Positions 36,526-45,730 of a stretch of DNA of 64,000 bases are shown here, in pieces. The notes under the pieces were generated by a model. It had not been told where the DNA came from. It was given only the letters and a program-made list of their open reading frames with translations, and did no database searches. Where the stretch lies: positions 806,001-870,000 of the forward strand of contig NZ_BMWC01000002.1 of assembly GCF_014651035.1 (NCBI RefSeq), written 5' to 3'. A program made the position numbers and the translations under genes. Position 1 is the stretch's first letter; each line of letters opens with the position of its first letter. This DNA comes from Streptomyces lomondensis. Lineage in GTDB: Bacteria; Actinomycetota; Actinomycetes; Streptomycetales; Streptomycetaceae.

Positions 36526-38230
36526 ACCGCCCGCGTCGGGCGGGAGCACGATCCCGTCGTTCGACCTGACCAGGAGGCCGTGGATCGAGGTCCTCAGACG
36601 TGATGGGTCGCAGGACGAGTTGTCGTTGCGTCAGGTGTTCGCCCAGGCAGACGACCTGCGCCGCATCGTGGGGGAACTGGCCACCCAGGAACTGGCTCTG
36701 CTACGCCTCCTGTTAGCCGTTGCCCACGACGCCCTCGACGGTCCCGGCGACACCGAGGAATGGGCGGACCTGTGGGGCGACCCCGAGTGTTTCGCGCCTG
36801 TCCAGGCCTACCTGGATACCCACGCCGAGCGCTTCGACCTCCTCCATCCCGACGTCCCGTTCTTCCAGACCGCCGGGCTCCGCACCGCCAGGGACGAGGT
36901 CTTTCCGCTCAACCGGATCGTGGCCGACGTCCCCAACGGCGAGCCGTTCTTCACCGCCCGTATGCCCGTCGTGGGGCGGCTGACCTTCGCCGAGGCCGCC
37001 CGCTGGGTGGTCCACGCCCACGCCTACGACACGTCCGGTATCAAGTCCGGCGCGGTGGGCGACGACCGGGTCAAGGGGGGCAAGGTCTACCCGCTCGGCA
37101 CAGGTTGGGCCGGCCAACTCGGCGGCGTCTTCGCCGAAGGCGGCACCTTGCGCGAGACCCTGTTGCTCAACCTCATCGCGGCTGACACCCAGGAACTGGA
37201 GGTCGCGGCACATGATCGGCCGGCCTGGCGGCGCGAACCGTGCGGTCCGGGCGGTTCCGAACGCCCCGCGACCGGCCCGCGCGACCTCTACACCTGGCAG
37301 TCGCGCCGCCTGCGGCTGCACTTCGACGAGGCTGGCGTCCACGGTGTCGTCCTCGGCTACGGCGACCCACTTGCGTCCCGGAACATGCACCGCCGGGAGC
37401 CGATGACCGCATGGCGGCGCAGCACCACCCAGGAGAAGAAACTGCGGCAGTCACCGGTCTACCTGCCCCGTGAGCACGACCCGGCCCGTTCGGCCTGGCG
37501 GGGCATCGCCTCCCTCGTCGCCGACCGCACGGAGGCCACACAGGGAGCGGAGGCAGCCATGTACCTCCGTCCAGGCGTCCTCGAATGGATCGCCAGGCTG
37601 GTCACCGAGGGGCAGCTGCCGCGCCGTTCCCTCGTCCGGGCCCGTGTGATCGGTGCCCGATACGGAACGCAGCAGTCCGTGGTCGACGACATCATCGACG
37701 ATCACCTGACGATGCCCGTCGTGCTGCTCCACCAGCAGGATCGCACGTACGCCCAGCAGGCCATCGGCGCCGCGGAGGACGCCGACCTGGCGGTGAGAGC
37801 CCTCGGAGACCTCGCCGCCGACCTGGCACACGCCGCTGCAAACGACCGGGAAGGGCCCCGCGCAGCGGCCCGCGAAACCGGGTTCGACATGCTGGAGGAG
37901 CCCTACCGCCGCTGGCTGTCCGACTTGGCCGAGGCCGGCGACCCGTTCGAACAGCGGGGCGCATGGAAACAGGAGGTGCGCCGCCTGGTCGGCCGGCTCG
38001 GCGACCGCCTCATCACGGCCGCGGGCCATGCCGCCTGGCAGGGCAGGACCATCGCGGACAAGAAGGGCACCCAGTGGCTCAATGACGGCCTCGCCGACAC
38101 GTGGTTCCGCGCACGCCTGGCCAGGGCGCTGGGGGACCCCGGCGATCGCGAGGGCCTGCCTGAACCCGTCCATTCCTCGGCCGGCACGCCGGACACCCCC
38201 GTCCTGCCCGACACGGAGGCCCACGTATGA
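36515..38230 (+). CDS. casA: CasA/Cse1 (Cas8e), large subunit of Cascade
   Basis: A protein of 571 residues matching the I-E large subunit, which recognises the PAM and recruits Cas3. The start PSFDLTRRPWIEVLRRDG is the classic Cse1 N-terminus; LLAVAHDAL, PFFQTAGLRT and ARWVVHAHAYDTSGIKSG are conserved blocks. The GTG at 36515 lies inside the cas3 end, so translation is coupled. Longer than E. coli CasA (about 500), as usual in actinobacteria. Its stop overlaps casB by 4 bp. Confidence 0.95.
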   Translation: MTAEPPASGGSTIPSFDLTRRPWIEVLRRDGSQDELSLRQVFAQADDLRRIVGELATQELALLRLLLAVAHDALDGPGDTEEWADLWGDPECFAPVQAYLDTHAERFDLLHPDVPFFQTAGLRTARDEVFPLNRIVADVPNGEPFFTARMPVVGRLTFAEAARWVVHAHAYDTSGIKSGAVGDDRVKGGKVYPLGTGWAGQLGGVFAEGGTLRETLLLNLIAADTQELEVAAHDRPAWRREPCGPGGSERPATGPRDLYTWQSRRLRLHFDEAGVHGVVLGYGDPLASRNMHRREPMTAWRRSTTQEKKLRQSPVYLPREHDPARSAWRGIASLVADRTEATQGAEAAMYLRPGVLEWIARLVTEGQLPRRSLVRARVIGARYGTQQSVVDDIIDDHLTMPVVLLHQQDRTYAQQAIGAAEDADLAVRALGDLAADLAHAAANDREGPRAAARETGFDMLEEPYRRWLSDLAEAGDPFEQRGAWKQEVRRLVGRLGDRLITAAGHAAWQGRTIADKKGTQWLNDGLADTWFRARLARALGDPGDREGLPEPVHSSAGTPDTPVLPDTEAHV

Positions 38231-38904
38231 CCACCACCCCGGCAGCCCCGCCCTCGACTCGCTCCCGTGTCGCCGAACTGGCGGCCGCACGCATCACGCT
38301 GTGGCAGGAGGGATACCTCCGCGACAGCCCCAGAGAGGTCGCCGCGCTCGCGCGCCTGCGCCGCGGTGCAGGCCGGGATGCCGCTGAGATGCCCGACCTG
38401 TGGAGCCTCGTCGACACCGGTCCTCTTCACGCCGACGCCTCCCGGTCGCTGAGCGAGCAGGAGTTGAGCCGGGCCGAGGACGCCCTGTACGCGGTCCTGA
38501 CTCTCTGGGCACTCCACCAGCAGTCCCGCGGTGCGCGAATGCACCGCCCGCACACGCGCACACGACCGACGGGCCTGGGCGCAGCCGTACGACACCTGAT
38601 GCCGCCGGGCGGAATCGACGAGCCCGTCCGCAAACGCCTGGTGCGTGCCGGTACAGCGCCCGACCTGGTCAGCCTCACCCAGAGGCTGCGCGACATCGTC
38701 GTCCTCCTGCGCCGCGCGGACGTCCCACTCGACTACGGCCTGCTCGCCGGACAGCTCTACGCCTGGCAGTGGCCGGGCGGGCCCGGCGCCGTCCGCCGAG
38801 AGTGGGGCCGCTCCTTCCACCAGACCTGGCAGCAGCCCGGACCAGCCGGTGAACACCCCACGACTCCGCCCCACACCACGGACACCCACAAGGACGCCTC
38901 GTGA
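38227..38904 (+). CDS. casB: CasB/Cse2 (Cas11), small subunit of Cascade
   Basis: A protein of 225 residues, all-helical by composition, with the family features RDSPREVAALARLRRGAGRD near the N-terminus and DALYAVLTLWALHQQSRG in the middle. The C-terminal part has the second helical bundle (DYGLLAGQLYAWQWPGG). The small subunit lines the belly of Cascade and stabilises the R-loop. The Pro/Thr-rich tail (TTPPHTTDTHKDAS) looks disordered. ATGA overlaps on both sides. Confidence 0.93.
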   Translation: MTTTPAAPPSTRSRVAELAAARITLWQEGYLRDSPREVAALARLRRGAGRDAAEMPDLWSLVDTGPLHADASRSLSEQELSRAEDALYAVLTLWALHQQSRGARMHRPHTRTRPTGLGAAVRHLMPPGGIDEPVRKRLVRAGTAPDLVSLTQRLRDIVVLLRRADVPLDYGLLAGQLYAWQWPGGPGAVRREWGRSFHQTWQQPGPAGEHPTTPPHTTDTHKDAS

Positions 38905-40094
38905 ACCGCATCTTCCTGGACGTGCACGCTCTCCAGACCGTCCCGCCCAGCAATCTCAACCGGGACGACACCGGCGCACCCAAGTCGGCCGTCTACGGAG
39001 GCGTGCCACGTGCCCGCGTATCCAGCCAGTCGTGGAAGCGGGCCATCCGCACCTACTTCCGTGACGAGCACCTGCTGGATCCCGGCGAACTCGGCGTGCG
39101 CACCAAGAAGGTTGTGGAGCTGCTTGCCGAGCGGATCTCGCGACTCGACCCGGCCCTGGCCGCCGAGGATGCACTGCGGCTCGCCGACGAGACGGTCAGG
39201 GCCACCGGTCTCAAGACCGAAGTTCCCAAGAGGAAGGCCGACCAGGCCAAGGACGGTGCGCCGGCTCCCGCCCCGGAGAGCAAGTACCTGGTGTTTCTCA
39301 GCTCCCGCCAGCTCGACGGTCTGGCCCGATTCGCCCTCGACGGCGCGGCCGACATCACGGCCTTCCTGAAGGACAAGAAGAACAAGGACCGCGCCCGCGA
39401 GATCGCCGACACCCGACACTCCGTGGACATCGCCCTCTTCGGCCGCATGGTCGCCGACGCCGCGGACATCAGCGTCGACGCCGCGGTGCAGGTCGCCCAC
39501 GCCATCAGCGTCCACCGAGTGGAGAACGAGTCCGACTACTACACCGCCGTCGACGACGAGAACACGGAGGGGGAGACCGGCGCAGGCATGATCGGCACCG
39601 TCGACTTCAACTCCGCCACGCTCTACCGCTATGCGGCCCTCGGCGTGCACCAGCTCGCCGCCAACCTCGGTCAGGGACTACGCGAGGACGAACCGCGAAC
39701 CGAGCCTGTGCGCCGTGCCGTCGAGGCGTTCGTGCACAGCTTCATCGCATCTCTGCCCACCGGAAAGATCAATACGTTCGGGCACCACACGCACCCCGAC
39801 GCAGTCGTGGTCAAACTCCGTACCACCAGGCCGGTCAGCTTCGTCGCCGCCTTCGAGGAGCCGGTCCACAGTGACGGAGGCGGTCATCTGCGGGAGGCCG
39901 CCGAGCGGCTCGCTGCGTACGTTCCGGAGATCGAACGCGCCTACGGTGACAAGGAGACAACCCTCACCTGGGTGCTGCGCGTCGGCCCGAGCACCCAGAA
40001 ACTCGGTGCCCTCGGCACCGAATCCGACTCCCTGCACGATCTCGTGACAGCCGTCGGTCGAGCCGTGGCGGATCGCCTGGAAGAACCCGCATGA
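38901..40094 (+). CDS. cas7: Cas7 (CasC/Cse4), Cascade backbone subunit
   Basis: A protein of 397 residues with the I-E Cas7 start FLDVHALQTVPPSNLNRDD, the YGGVPRARVSSQSWKRAIR block that contacts crRNA, and the C-terminal PTGKINTFGHHTHPDAVVV. Six copies form the backbone that holds the spacer in E. coli Cascade. An acidic insert (NTEGETGAGMIGTVDF) is normal for the family. It begins with GTG overlapping casB by 4 bp. Confidence 0.96.
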   Translation: MNRIFLDVHALQTVPPSNLNRDDTGAPKSAVYGGVPRARVSSQSWKRAIRTYFRDEHLLDPGELGVRTKKVVELLAERISRLDPALAAEDALRLADETVRATGLKTEVPKRKADQAKDGAPAPAPESKYLVFLSSRQLDGLARFALDGAADITAFLKDKKNKDRAREIADTRHSVDIALFGRMVADAADISVDAAVQVAHAISVHRVENESDYYTAVDDENTEGETGAGMIGTVDFNSATLYRYAALGVHQLAANLGQGLREDEPRTEPVRRAVEAFVHSFIASLPTGKINTFGHHTHPDAVVVKLRTTRPVSFVAAFEEPVHSDGGGHLREAAERLAAYVPEIERAYGDKETTLTWVLRVGPSTQKLGALGTESDSLHDLVTAVGRAVADRLEEPA

Positions 40095-40837
40095 GCCGCC
40101 GCACGAGCGTGCTCGCCCTCCGCCTGGCAGGCCCCCTGCAATCGTGGGGGGCCTCCTCCCGATTCACCCGCCGTACCACCGAGTCCGCCCCCACCAAGAG
40201 CGGCGTCGTCGGCCTGCTCGCCGCCGCAGTCGGCATCGACCGCGACGACGACACACGCCTCGGCCCCCTGGCGGCACTGCGGTTCGGAGTCCGCATCGAC
40301 CAACCCGGCACCCGCATCCGGGACTTCCAGAAAGCGGTGCATCCGGTCACAGAAAAAACCATGCCGCTGTCGGAGAGGTTCTACCTCGCCGATGCTGTTT
40401 TCGTCGCCGCGGTCGAGGGCGAGCACCCTTTGCTCGCCGAGTTGTACGCCGCACTCCAAGCTCCGGTGTACGCACCGTTCCTCGGCCGCCGCTCCTGCCC
40501 ACCCTCCGGGCCGGTCGAACTGGGCCTGCACGAGAACGCCTGCCTGGAGGACACGCTGAAGGAACTTCCCTGGCAAGCGTCCGGCTGGTACCGCAGGCGC
40601 CACCGCCACGAGCCCCCCGACAGGCTGACCGTCCTCCGCGAGAAAGCGGCCGACGAACAGGGGGCCACAGACGTCCTACGCGACCAGCCGATCAGCTTCG
40701 CGGCAGCTCACCGCCGCCACGCGTTGAGGACGGTCGTCACCACCCAGGTGCCCATGCCACCCGACCCGCTGGACGGGCCCCAGCATCACGATCCGTTCGA
40801 GGCACTGTCCGAAGTGCCGGAGGAAGAGAGCGCCTGA
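40091..40837 (+). CDS. cas5: Cas5 (CasD), Cascade 5'-handle-binding subunit
   Basis: A RAMP protein of 248 residues: LALRLAGPLQSWGASSRFTR is the diagnostic Cas5e N-terminus, followed by PTKSGVVGLLAAAVG with the Gly-containing loop. It caps the crRNA 5' handle in Cascade. The start overlaps cas7 and the stop shares one base with the cas6e ATG. Confidence 0.95.
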   Translation: MSRRTSVLALRLAGPLQSWGASSRFTRRTTESAPTKSGVVGLLAAAVGIDRDDDTRLGPLAALRFGVRIDQPGTRIRDFQKAVHPVTEKTMPLSERFYLADAVFVAAVEGEHPLLAELYAALQAPVYAPFLGRRSCPPSGPVELGLHENACLEDTLKELPWQASGWYRRRHRHEPPDRLTVLREKAADEQGATDVLRDQPISFAAAHRRHALRTVVTTQVPMPPDPLDGPQHHDPFEALSEVPEEESA

Positions 40838-41634
40838 TGTACCTCTCCCGCTTCCGCGTCAACACCGCGCGGCCCGGTGCCCGACGCCTGCTCTCCTCGC
40901 CGCAGGCCATGCATGCGGCCGTGATGTCCTCATTCCCCCACCTGTTACCCACAGACGTCCCGGTCCCCGACGCGCCGCGGGTGCTGTGGCGTCTGGACCA
41001 ACGTGCTCGTGCCGAGGTGGTGCTGTACGTCGTCAGCTCCGACCGGCCCGACCTCACCCACCTGGTCGAACAGGCCGGCTGGCCCGCCGCAGCGACCGCC
41101 GATCCGCAGAACCCCGGCTGGCAGACGAGGCCCTACGCACCCTTCCTCGACCGCCTGGCCACCGGCGACCGCTGGTCCTTCCGCCTGACCGCGAACCCCG
41201 TGCACACCATCCGCCGCAAGGAGGGCGAGCCCCGGAAGGTCACCGCCCACCTCACGCCGGTCCACCAGATGGGCTGGCTGCTCGACCCGCAACGCCAGGA
41301 ACGCTGCGGTTTCCGGATCCTCGAAAAGCCCGACGACCGGCGCCTTCTGCCCCACGGCACGACCCACCGCGGCAGACCGCACCCAGGCGACCGGTACGAG
41401 TTGTCCATCGGTGACACACGCTCGCTGTCCTTCGACAAAGCCCGTGGCACGGACGGCAGTCGCCGCGGCAAGCCAGTCACGCTCGTCACCGTCACTTTCG
41501 ACGGACGGCTGGAGGTCACCGACCCCGACGCCCTGCGCCGCACTCTGACCCAGGGCATCGGTCGGGCAAGGGCGTACGGCTGCGGTCTCCTGACCCTGGC
41601 CCCCCTTGCCCCTTCCACGCGGCAGACAGCATGA
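40837..41634 (+). CDS. cas6e: Cas6e (CasE) pre-crRNA endoribonuclease
   Basis: A protein of 265 residues. MYLSRFRVNTARPGARRLL is the typical start; the likely catalytic His is residue 26 in PQAMHAAVMSSFP, the same position as in the Thermus enzyme. The Gly-rich loop QGIGRARAYGCGLLTL closes the protein. It cuts each repeat 3' of its stem and stays bound to the handle. The start at 40837 overlaps the cas5 stop by one base (TGATG). Confidence 0.95.
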   Translation: MYLSRFRVNTARPGARRLLSSPQAMHAAVMSSFPHLLPTDVPVPDAPRVLWRLDQRARAEVVLYVVSSDRPDLTHLVEQAGWPAAATADPQNPGWQTRPYAPFLDRLATGDRWSFRLTANPVHTIRRKEGEPRKVTAHLTPVHQMGWLLDPQRQERCGFRILEKPDDRRLLPHGTTHRGRPHPGDRYELSIGDTRSLSFDKARGTDGSRRGKPVTLVTVTFDGRLEVTDPDALRRTLTQGIGRARAYGCGLLTLAPLAPSTRQTA

Positions 41635-42590
41635 GCACGGTCTCCCGGCGCCCGGGGCTCAGCCCGAGACAGCTCACCCGCACCGGTGAACGGCTCTCCT
41701 TCGTCTACCTGGAACGCTGCACGGTGCACCGCGACGCCAACGCCATCACGGCCCAGGACGCGGAAGGCACCACCCATATTCCGTCGGCCACGATCGGCAC
41801 TCTCCTCCTCGGCCCGGGAACACGCGTCACTCACCAGGCCATGAGCGTGCTGGGCGAGACAGGTGCGGCCGTTTGCTGGGTCGGCGAACAGGGCGTGCGC
41901 TACTACGCTTCCGGCCGCGCCCTCAGCCGCTCCTCCGCGCTCATGGAGGCCCAAGCCCGGCAGTGGGCCAACCCGCGCAGCCGACTTGCCGTGGCACGGG
42001 CCATGTACCGTCTGCGCTTCCCGGACGAGGACCCCGCCGGCCTCACTCGACAGGAACTCCTCGGCCGGGAGGGAAGACGAGTCAAGGAGTGCTACCGCAC
42101 AGAGGCTGCCCGTACCGGCGTCCCCTGGCGTGGCCGCCGCTATGTCCCCGGTGACTTCACGAGCGGCGACGCCGTCAACCAGGCCGTCACTGCCGCCGCC
42201 CAGTGCATGTACGGCATCTCTCACGCCGTCGTCACCTCGCTGGGATGCAGCCCCGCCCTCGGCTTCGTCCACTCCGGCCACGAGCTGTCCTTCGTCCTGG
42301 ACATCGCCGACCTCTACAAGACAGAGATCGGAATCCCACTCGCGTTCGACGTGGCCGCACAGGACGAGGAGGACGTAGGCCCTCGCACGCGCCGCGCGCT
42401 GAGAGACCGCATCAACGAGACCTCTTTGCTGCACCGATGCGTTGACGACATCAAACGACTCCTACTGCCGCCGGAGACGGCCGACTCCACGGACCAGGAC
42501 GTCGTAACGCTCCAGAGCGATGGCGGCCATCAGGTCGCTTCCGGCATCAACTACGACGGACCTGACGACTACGGGGATGAGCTCTGGTGA
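41631..42590 (+). CDS. cas1: Cas1 (type I-E integrase)
   Basis: A protein of 319 residues. The metal ligands expected by analogy with E. coli (E141, H208, D218/D221) are present as Glu148 in GREGRR, His214 in GFVHSGHELSF and Asp224/Asp227 in FVLDIADLYK. With Cas2 it captures protospacers and inserts them at the leader end of an array; both arrays here have related leaders. The C-terminal tail (SDGGHQVASGINYDGPDD) extends past the core and may be flexible. ATGA overlaps on both sides. Confidence 0.97.
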   Translation: MSTVSRRPGLSPRQLTRTGERLSFVYLERCTVHRDANAITAQDAEGTTHIPSATIGTLLLGPGTRVTHQAMSVLGETGAAVCWVGEQGVRYYASGRALSRSSALMEAQARQWANPRSRLAVARAMYRLRFPDEDPAGLTRQELLGREGRRVKECYRTEAARTGVPWRGRRYVPGDFTSGDAVNQAVTAAAQCMYGISHAVVTSLGCSPALGFVHSGHELSFVLDIADLYKTEIGIPLAFDVAAQDEEDVGPRTRRALRDRINETSLLHRCVDDIKRLLLPPETADSTDQDVVTLQSDGGHQVASGINYDGPDDYGDELW

Positions 42591-42931
42591 CGATCATCGT
42601 GCTCACCAACTGTCCGGCCGGCCTGCGCGGCTTCCTCACACGCTGGCTGCTGGAGATCTCCGCGGGCGTGTTCGTAGGCAATCCGTCGGCCAGGATCCGC
42701 GACGTCCTCTGGGACGAGGTCCGGCAGTACGCAGGCCAGGGCCGCGCCCTACTGGCCCACACCACCAACAACGAACAAGGCTTCACTTTCCGCACGCACG
42801 ACCACACATGGCACCCGACGGATCACGAGGGCCTCACCCTGATCCACCGCCCCAACCTGAGCGCACCCGCCCCCGACCGACGGTCGGGCTGGAGCAGGGC
42901 ATCCAAGCGCCGACGCTTCGGAGGACGCTGA
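42587..42931 (+). CDS. cas2: Cas2 (type I-E)
   Basis: A protein of 114 residues. It has the Cas2e ferredoxin-like fold start TIIVLTNCPAGLRGFLTRW, then LEISAGVFVGNPSARIRDVLW and a C-terminal strand with GFTFRTHDHTWHP. It pairs with Cas1 as the structural core of the spacer integrase. The tail is basic (SGWSRASKRRRFGGR). It is the last gene of the operon; the leader of array 2 follows 17 bp later. Confidence 0.95.
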   Translation: MTIIVLTNCPAGLRGFLTRWLLEISAGVFVGNPSARIRDVLWDEVRQYAGQGRALLAHTTNNEQGFTFRTHDHTWHPTDHEGLTLIHRPNLSAPAPDRRSGWSRASKRRRFGGR

Positions 42932-42947
42932 TGCGCATCGAGCCCCG

Positions 42948-43023
42948 CATGACCGATTTGCCGGATTCAAAGAAAGTGCTCGAATACGGCACCCGGAGCT
43001 GGTAAATCCCCAGCTCACCCAGC
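42948..43023 (+). promoter_or_regulatory. Leader of CRISPR array 2
   Basis: The 76 bases immediately before the first repeat of array 2, starting CATG and including GATTTGCCGGATTC 68-55 nt from the repeat. It ends with TAAATCCCCAGCTCACCCAG next to the repeat. It aligns without gaps with the array 1 leader in the same register. The local AT content is higher than in the genes around it. It lies directly after cas2. Confidence 0.8.
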
Positions 43024-44517
43024 CTGCTCCCCGCACCCGCGGGGATGGTCCCATCCCCGGCACCGCGCGGCCGACCGTACCGCCCTGCTCCCCGCACCCG
43101 CGGGGATGGTCCCGACAACGAGACCGCGTGCAGCGTGGCGGTGAGCTGCTCCCCGCACCCGCGGGGATGGTCCCGTGGTGGGCTTCTGGAACGCCTTGGG
43201 GACCTTCTGCTCCCCGCACCCGCGGGGATGGTCCCTGGCCGCAGGACCCGCAGGCGCCCCAGGACCACTGCTCCCCGCACCCGCGGGGATGGTCCCGTCA
43301 CCGTAGACATCATCCCCTGAACAGGAGACTGCTCCCCGCACCCGCGGGGATGGTCCCTTCGCCCCGACGCCCGCGAAGTCCTCCTCAGACTGCTCCCCGC
43401 ACCCGCGGGGATGGTCCCCTGTGGGCCATCGCCGACCAGTGCCCCGGTGACTGCTCCCCGCACCCGCGGGGATGGTCCCTTCAACCGTTGCCGGGCCTCG
43501 GGCGAGAGCCGCTGCTCCCCGCACCCGCGGGGATGGTCCGACCTCTCCAGCGTCAAGCTGTCCACGGCCGTCTGCTCCCCGCACCCGCGGGGATGGTCCC
43601 TCCTCGCGGACCGGAAACGACAACTCGTCAGGCTGCTCCCCGCACCCGCGGGGATGGTCCCACGGACCCGATCGCGCCCTTGATGGAGCCGAGCTGCTCC
43701 CCGCACCCGCGGGGATGGTCCCCGACCCGGCTGACCGTCGCGCAAGCGCTGGTCCCTGCTCCCCGCACCCGCGGGGATGGTCCCTGCTGCTGTCCCACAT
43801 CGAGGCGGGCACGGTCCTGCTCCCCGCACCCGCGGGGATGGTCCCTGGCGGTCCTGATCGGGATCCTGTGGGGCAGGCTGCTCCCCGCACGCGCGGGGAT
43901 GGTCCCACCAGCGCGCCGGGGGTCTTGAGGGCGGTGGCCTGCTCCCCGCACCCGCGGGGATGGTCCCCCAACCGTCACAAGGCGTGGTGCTCATGAAACC
44001 TGCTCCCCGCACCCGCGGGGATGGTCCCCTCGAGGTAGCCGTCCGTGCGGACGTCCAGCTCTGCTCCCCGCACCCGCGGGGATGGTCCCGACAAGATGGG
44101 CCGCCCCGTCGTCCGAACCATCTGCTCCCCGCACCCGCGGGGATGGTCCCATGCGGCACGACTGGCAGCCGCTGCGCGAGGGCTGCTCCCCGCACCCGCG
44201 GGGATGGTCCCCCCCCGTATGCCCCCGGATTAGGTGAACAGCAGCTGCTTCCCGCACCCGCGGGGATGGTCCCTTCCAGCTCACCGACCCGCAGACGCTC
44301 ACGGTCTGCTCCCCGCACCCGCGGGGATGGTCCCGGCAGCGTGAACGTGCCGTAGTCCCGACCGTTCTGCTCCTCGCACCCGCGGGGATGGTCCCGCCGT
44401 CACCAACCGGCTCAAGATCGCATCGGTCTACTCCCCGCACCCGCGGGGATGGCCCCTACCCGGCCGCCGCCTGATGTTCGGCCGTTGGCTGCTCCCCGCA
44501 CCCGCGGGGATGGCCGC
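43024..44517 (+). CRISPR. CRISPR array 2, type I-E, 25 repeats / 24 spacers, read on the plus strand
   Basis: The same 29-bp repeat as array 1 (begins CTGCTCCCCGC), in plus orientation, starts at 43024 and recurs at 61-bp steps. Exceptions: the repeat at 43512 lacks its last C (28 bp), and the spacers after 43694 and 44183 are 33 bp. The repeat at 43878 has one change. The last five, at 44245 (TTCCC), 44306 (intact), 44367, 44428 and 44489 (GGCCGC end), show the decay expected at a trailer. The leader is at 42948-43023 beside cas2. The array therefore points away from the cas operon, opposite to array 1. Confidence 0.98.
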
Positions 44518-44629
44518 TATTCGGCCTCCTTCGTCGAACGGAGCGCTGTCTAGTACCTGGGCCTAATGCGCTGCACTGAGATCAGGGCCTGAGCCACCCG
44601 CCCTGCGAGGGCCCCCGGCGCATACAACC

Positions 44630-44656
44630 GGGGCGGAGCCCGAAAGCGCCGCCCCG
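44630..44656. terminator. Hairpin terminator between array 2 and the next gene
   Basis: CGGGGCGG and CCGCCCCG form a perfect 8-bp stem with a 12-nt loop, 18 bp past the stop of the minus-strand gene at 44674 and about 110 bp past array 2. It could end transcripts from both sides. Confidence 0.6.
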
Positions 44657-44673
44657 CCCTAAGTAGCCTCAGC

Positions 44674-45105
44674 TCAGGGCCACACCAAGCAGTACGGCTG
44701 GTGCCCCGCCTCATGCAACCGATGTGAGAAGTCCTGCCACTCATGCAGCAGTTGGTACACGTTGAACGCATCCCGGGGCCCACCCCGGTCCGGCACCGTC
44801 GACCAGATGAAGGCTGCCGCGCCCACCGCCTCCTCGCCGATCCCGCGCAGGGGGTCGACGACCGTCATGGGGAGTTTGACGACCGCGTAGTCGGGGTGCA
44901 GGACGACCAGTTCCAGGGGCGGGACCTTGTGCAGGGGGACGCCCTCGATGCCCGTGAGGACCATCGCGGCCATGGTCTCCGGCTTGATCTTCGTGAACAT
45001 GCCGTTCATGCCCAGCTCGTCGCCGCCGAGCTCCTCGGGGCGCATCGAGATCGGGACGCGGGCCGCGGTCGCGCCGTCGGGCGCGCCGAAGTACTTGTAC
45101 GTCAC
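44674..45105 (-). CDS. Conserved hypothetical protein
   Basis: A protein of 143 residues from the GTG at 45105 (VTYKYFGAPDGATAARVP). The open frame extends further upstream, but that part is Arg-rich and looks non-coding. The body has motifs such as MRPEELGGDELGMNG and PPLELVVLHPDYAVVKLPM, and ends FNVYQLLHEWQDFSHRLHEA. No membrane segment or known catalytic motif is visible. The composition looks like a soluble streptomycete protein of unknown function. It is the first ordinary gene after the CRISPR locus. Confidence 0.6.
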   Translation of the reverse strand: MTYKYFGAPDGATAARVPISMRPEELGGDELGMNGMFTKIKPETMAAMVLTGIEGVPLHKVPPLELVVLHPDYAVVKLPMTVVDPLRGIGEEAVGAAAFIWSTVPDRGGPRDAFNVYQLLHEWQDFSHRLHEAGHQPYCLVWP

Positions 45106-45730
45106 CCCCACCCGACCACCATTCCTGCTCCCGGCCCGAAGATCGTCCACCCGGCGTTCAGTACGTCCGGCGAGCCGCTCCGGTTCACTCGGCAGCCCCT
45201 GAGCCTGACGTGTTTCCTGCGTGTCCTCCGCCTCGCGCCGGTGCCTTCCCCGCCGGGCACGTCGAGGACCCAGGTCATCAGTCCCCTCGCCCAGTCCGCC
45301 ACCGCGATGCATATCTCCACCCGACTGCTTTTCTAGGACGCGTCGCCCCCGCCGCGCAACCCGATCATCGTGTCAGTGACCTCCCCCACGGCCGCCCGCC
45401 GAAACGTGCGCTGAAACATCTGTCCGCAGGATCTTCGCAGCCTCTGACCACGCCGGGCCGTTTGAGCTGTGTGTATCAGGTCCCAGTCTCGCAGACGCCG
45501 GCGGGCCCGGGGCCGGTTGTCCCACCCGGGGGTTTCGTCGTCCCGCCCGAGGGTTCCCGTTGTCCCGCCCGGGGATTCCCGTTGGCGTCCCGCCCGGCAG
45601 TCCCCCTCGCCCCGCCCAAGGCCCCCGGTCGTCCCACCCCCCCTCCCCGCCACCCCCCTGGCCTACCCTGAACAGGTCACTGGCACCCGGAGCCCGACAA
45701 CGTCGGAGAAGGTCGGAGAAGTCGCAGGTC
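45106..45730. other. Long intergenic region upstream of hemL, C-rich with short imperfect repeats
   Basis: This 625-bp stretch has no supported gene. From about 45518 to 45600 a unit close to TCCCGCCCG followed by GGGNTTCC recurs imperfectly four or five times, and the run to 45660 is strongly C-rich on the plus strand. TACCCT at 45664-45669 could be a -10 box for hemL. A short minus-strand frame at 45102-45320 shows no family signature. Confidence 0.4.

Noticed and set aside
42834..44440. Repeat-rich open frames across array 2 on both strands
   Set aside because: Same reason: translation of CRISPR repeats and spacers.
31518..44517. A new CRISPR subtype
   Set aside because: Gene order, subunit families, repeat length and spacer length all fit ordinary type I-E; no extra gene is inserted in the operon.
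45102..45320. A 72-codon minus-strand frame upstream of the hypothetical gene at 44674
   Set aside because: No family signature, no convincing ribosome site, and biased composition; treated as non-coding.
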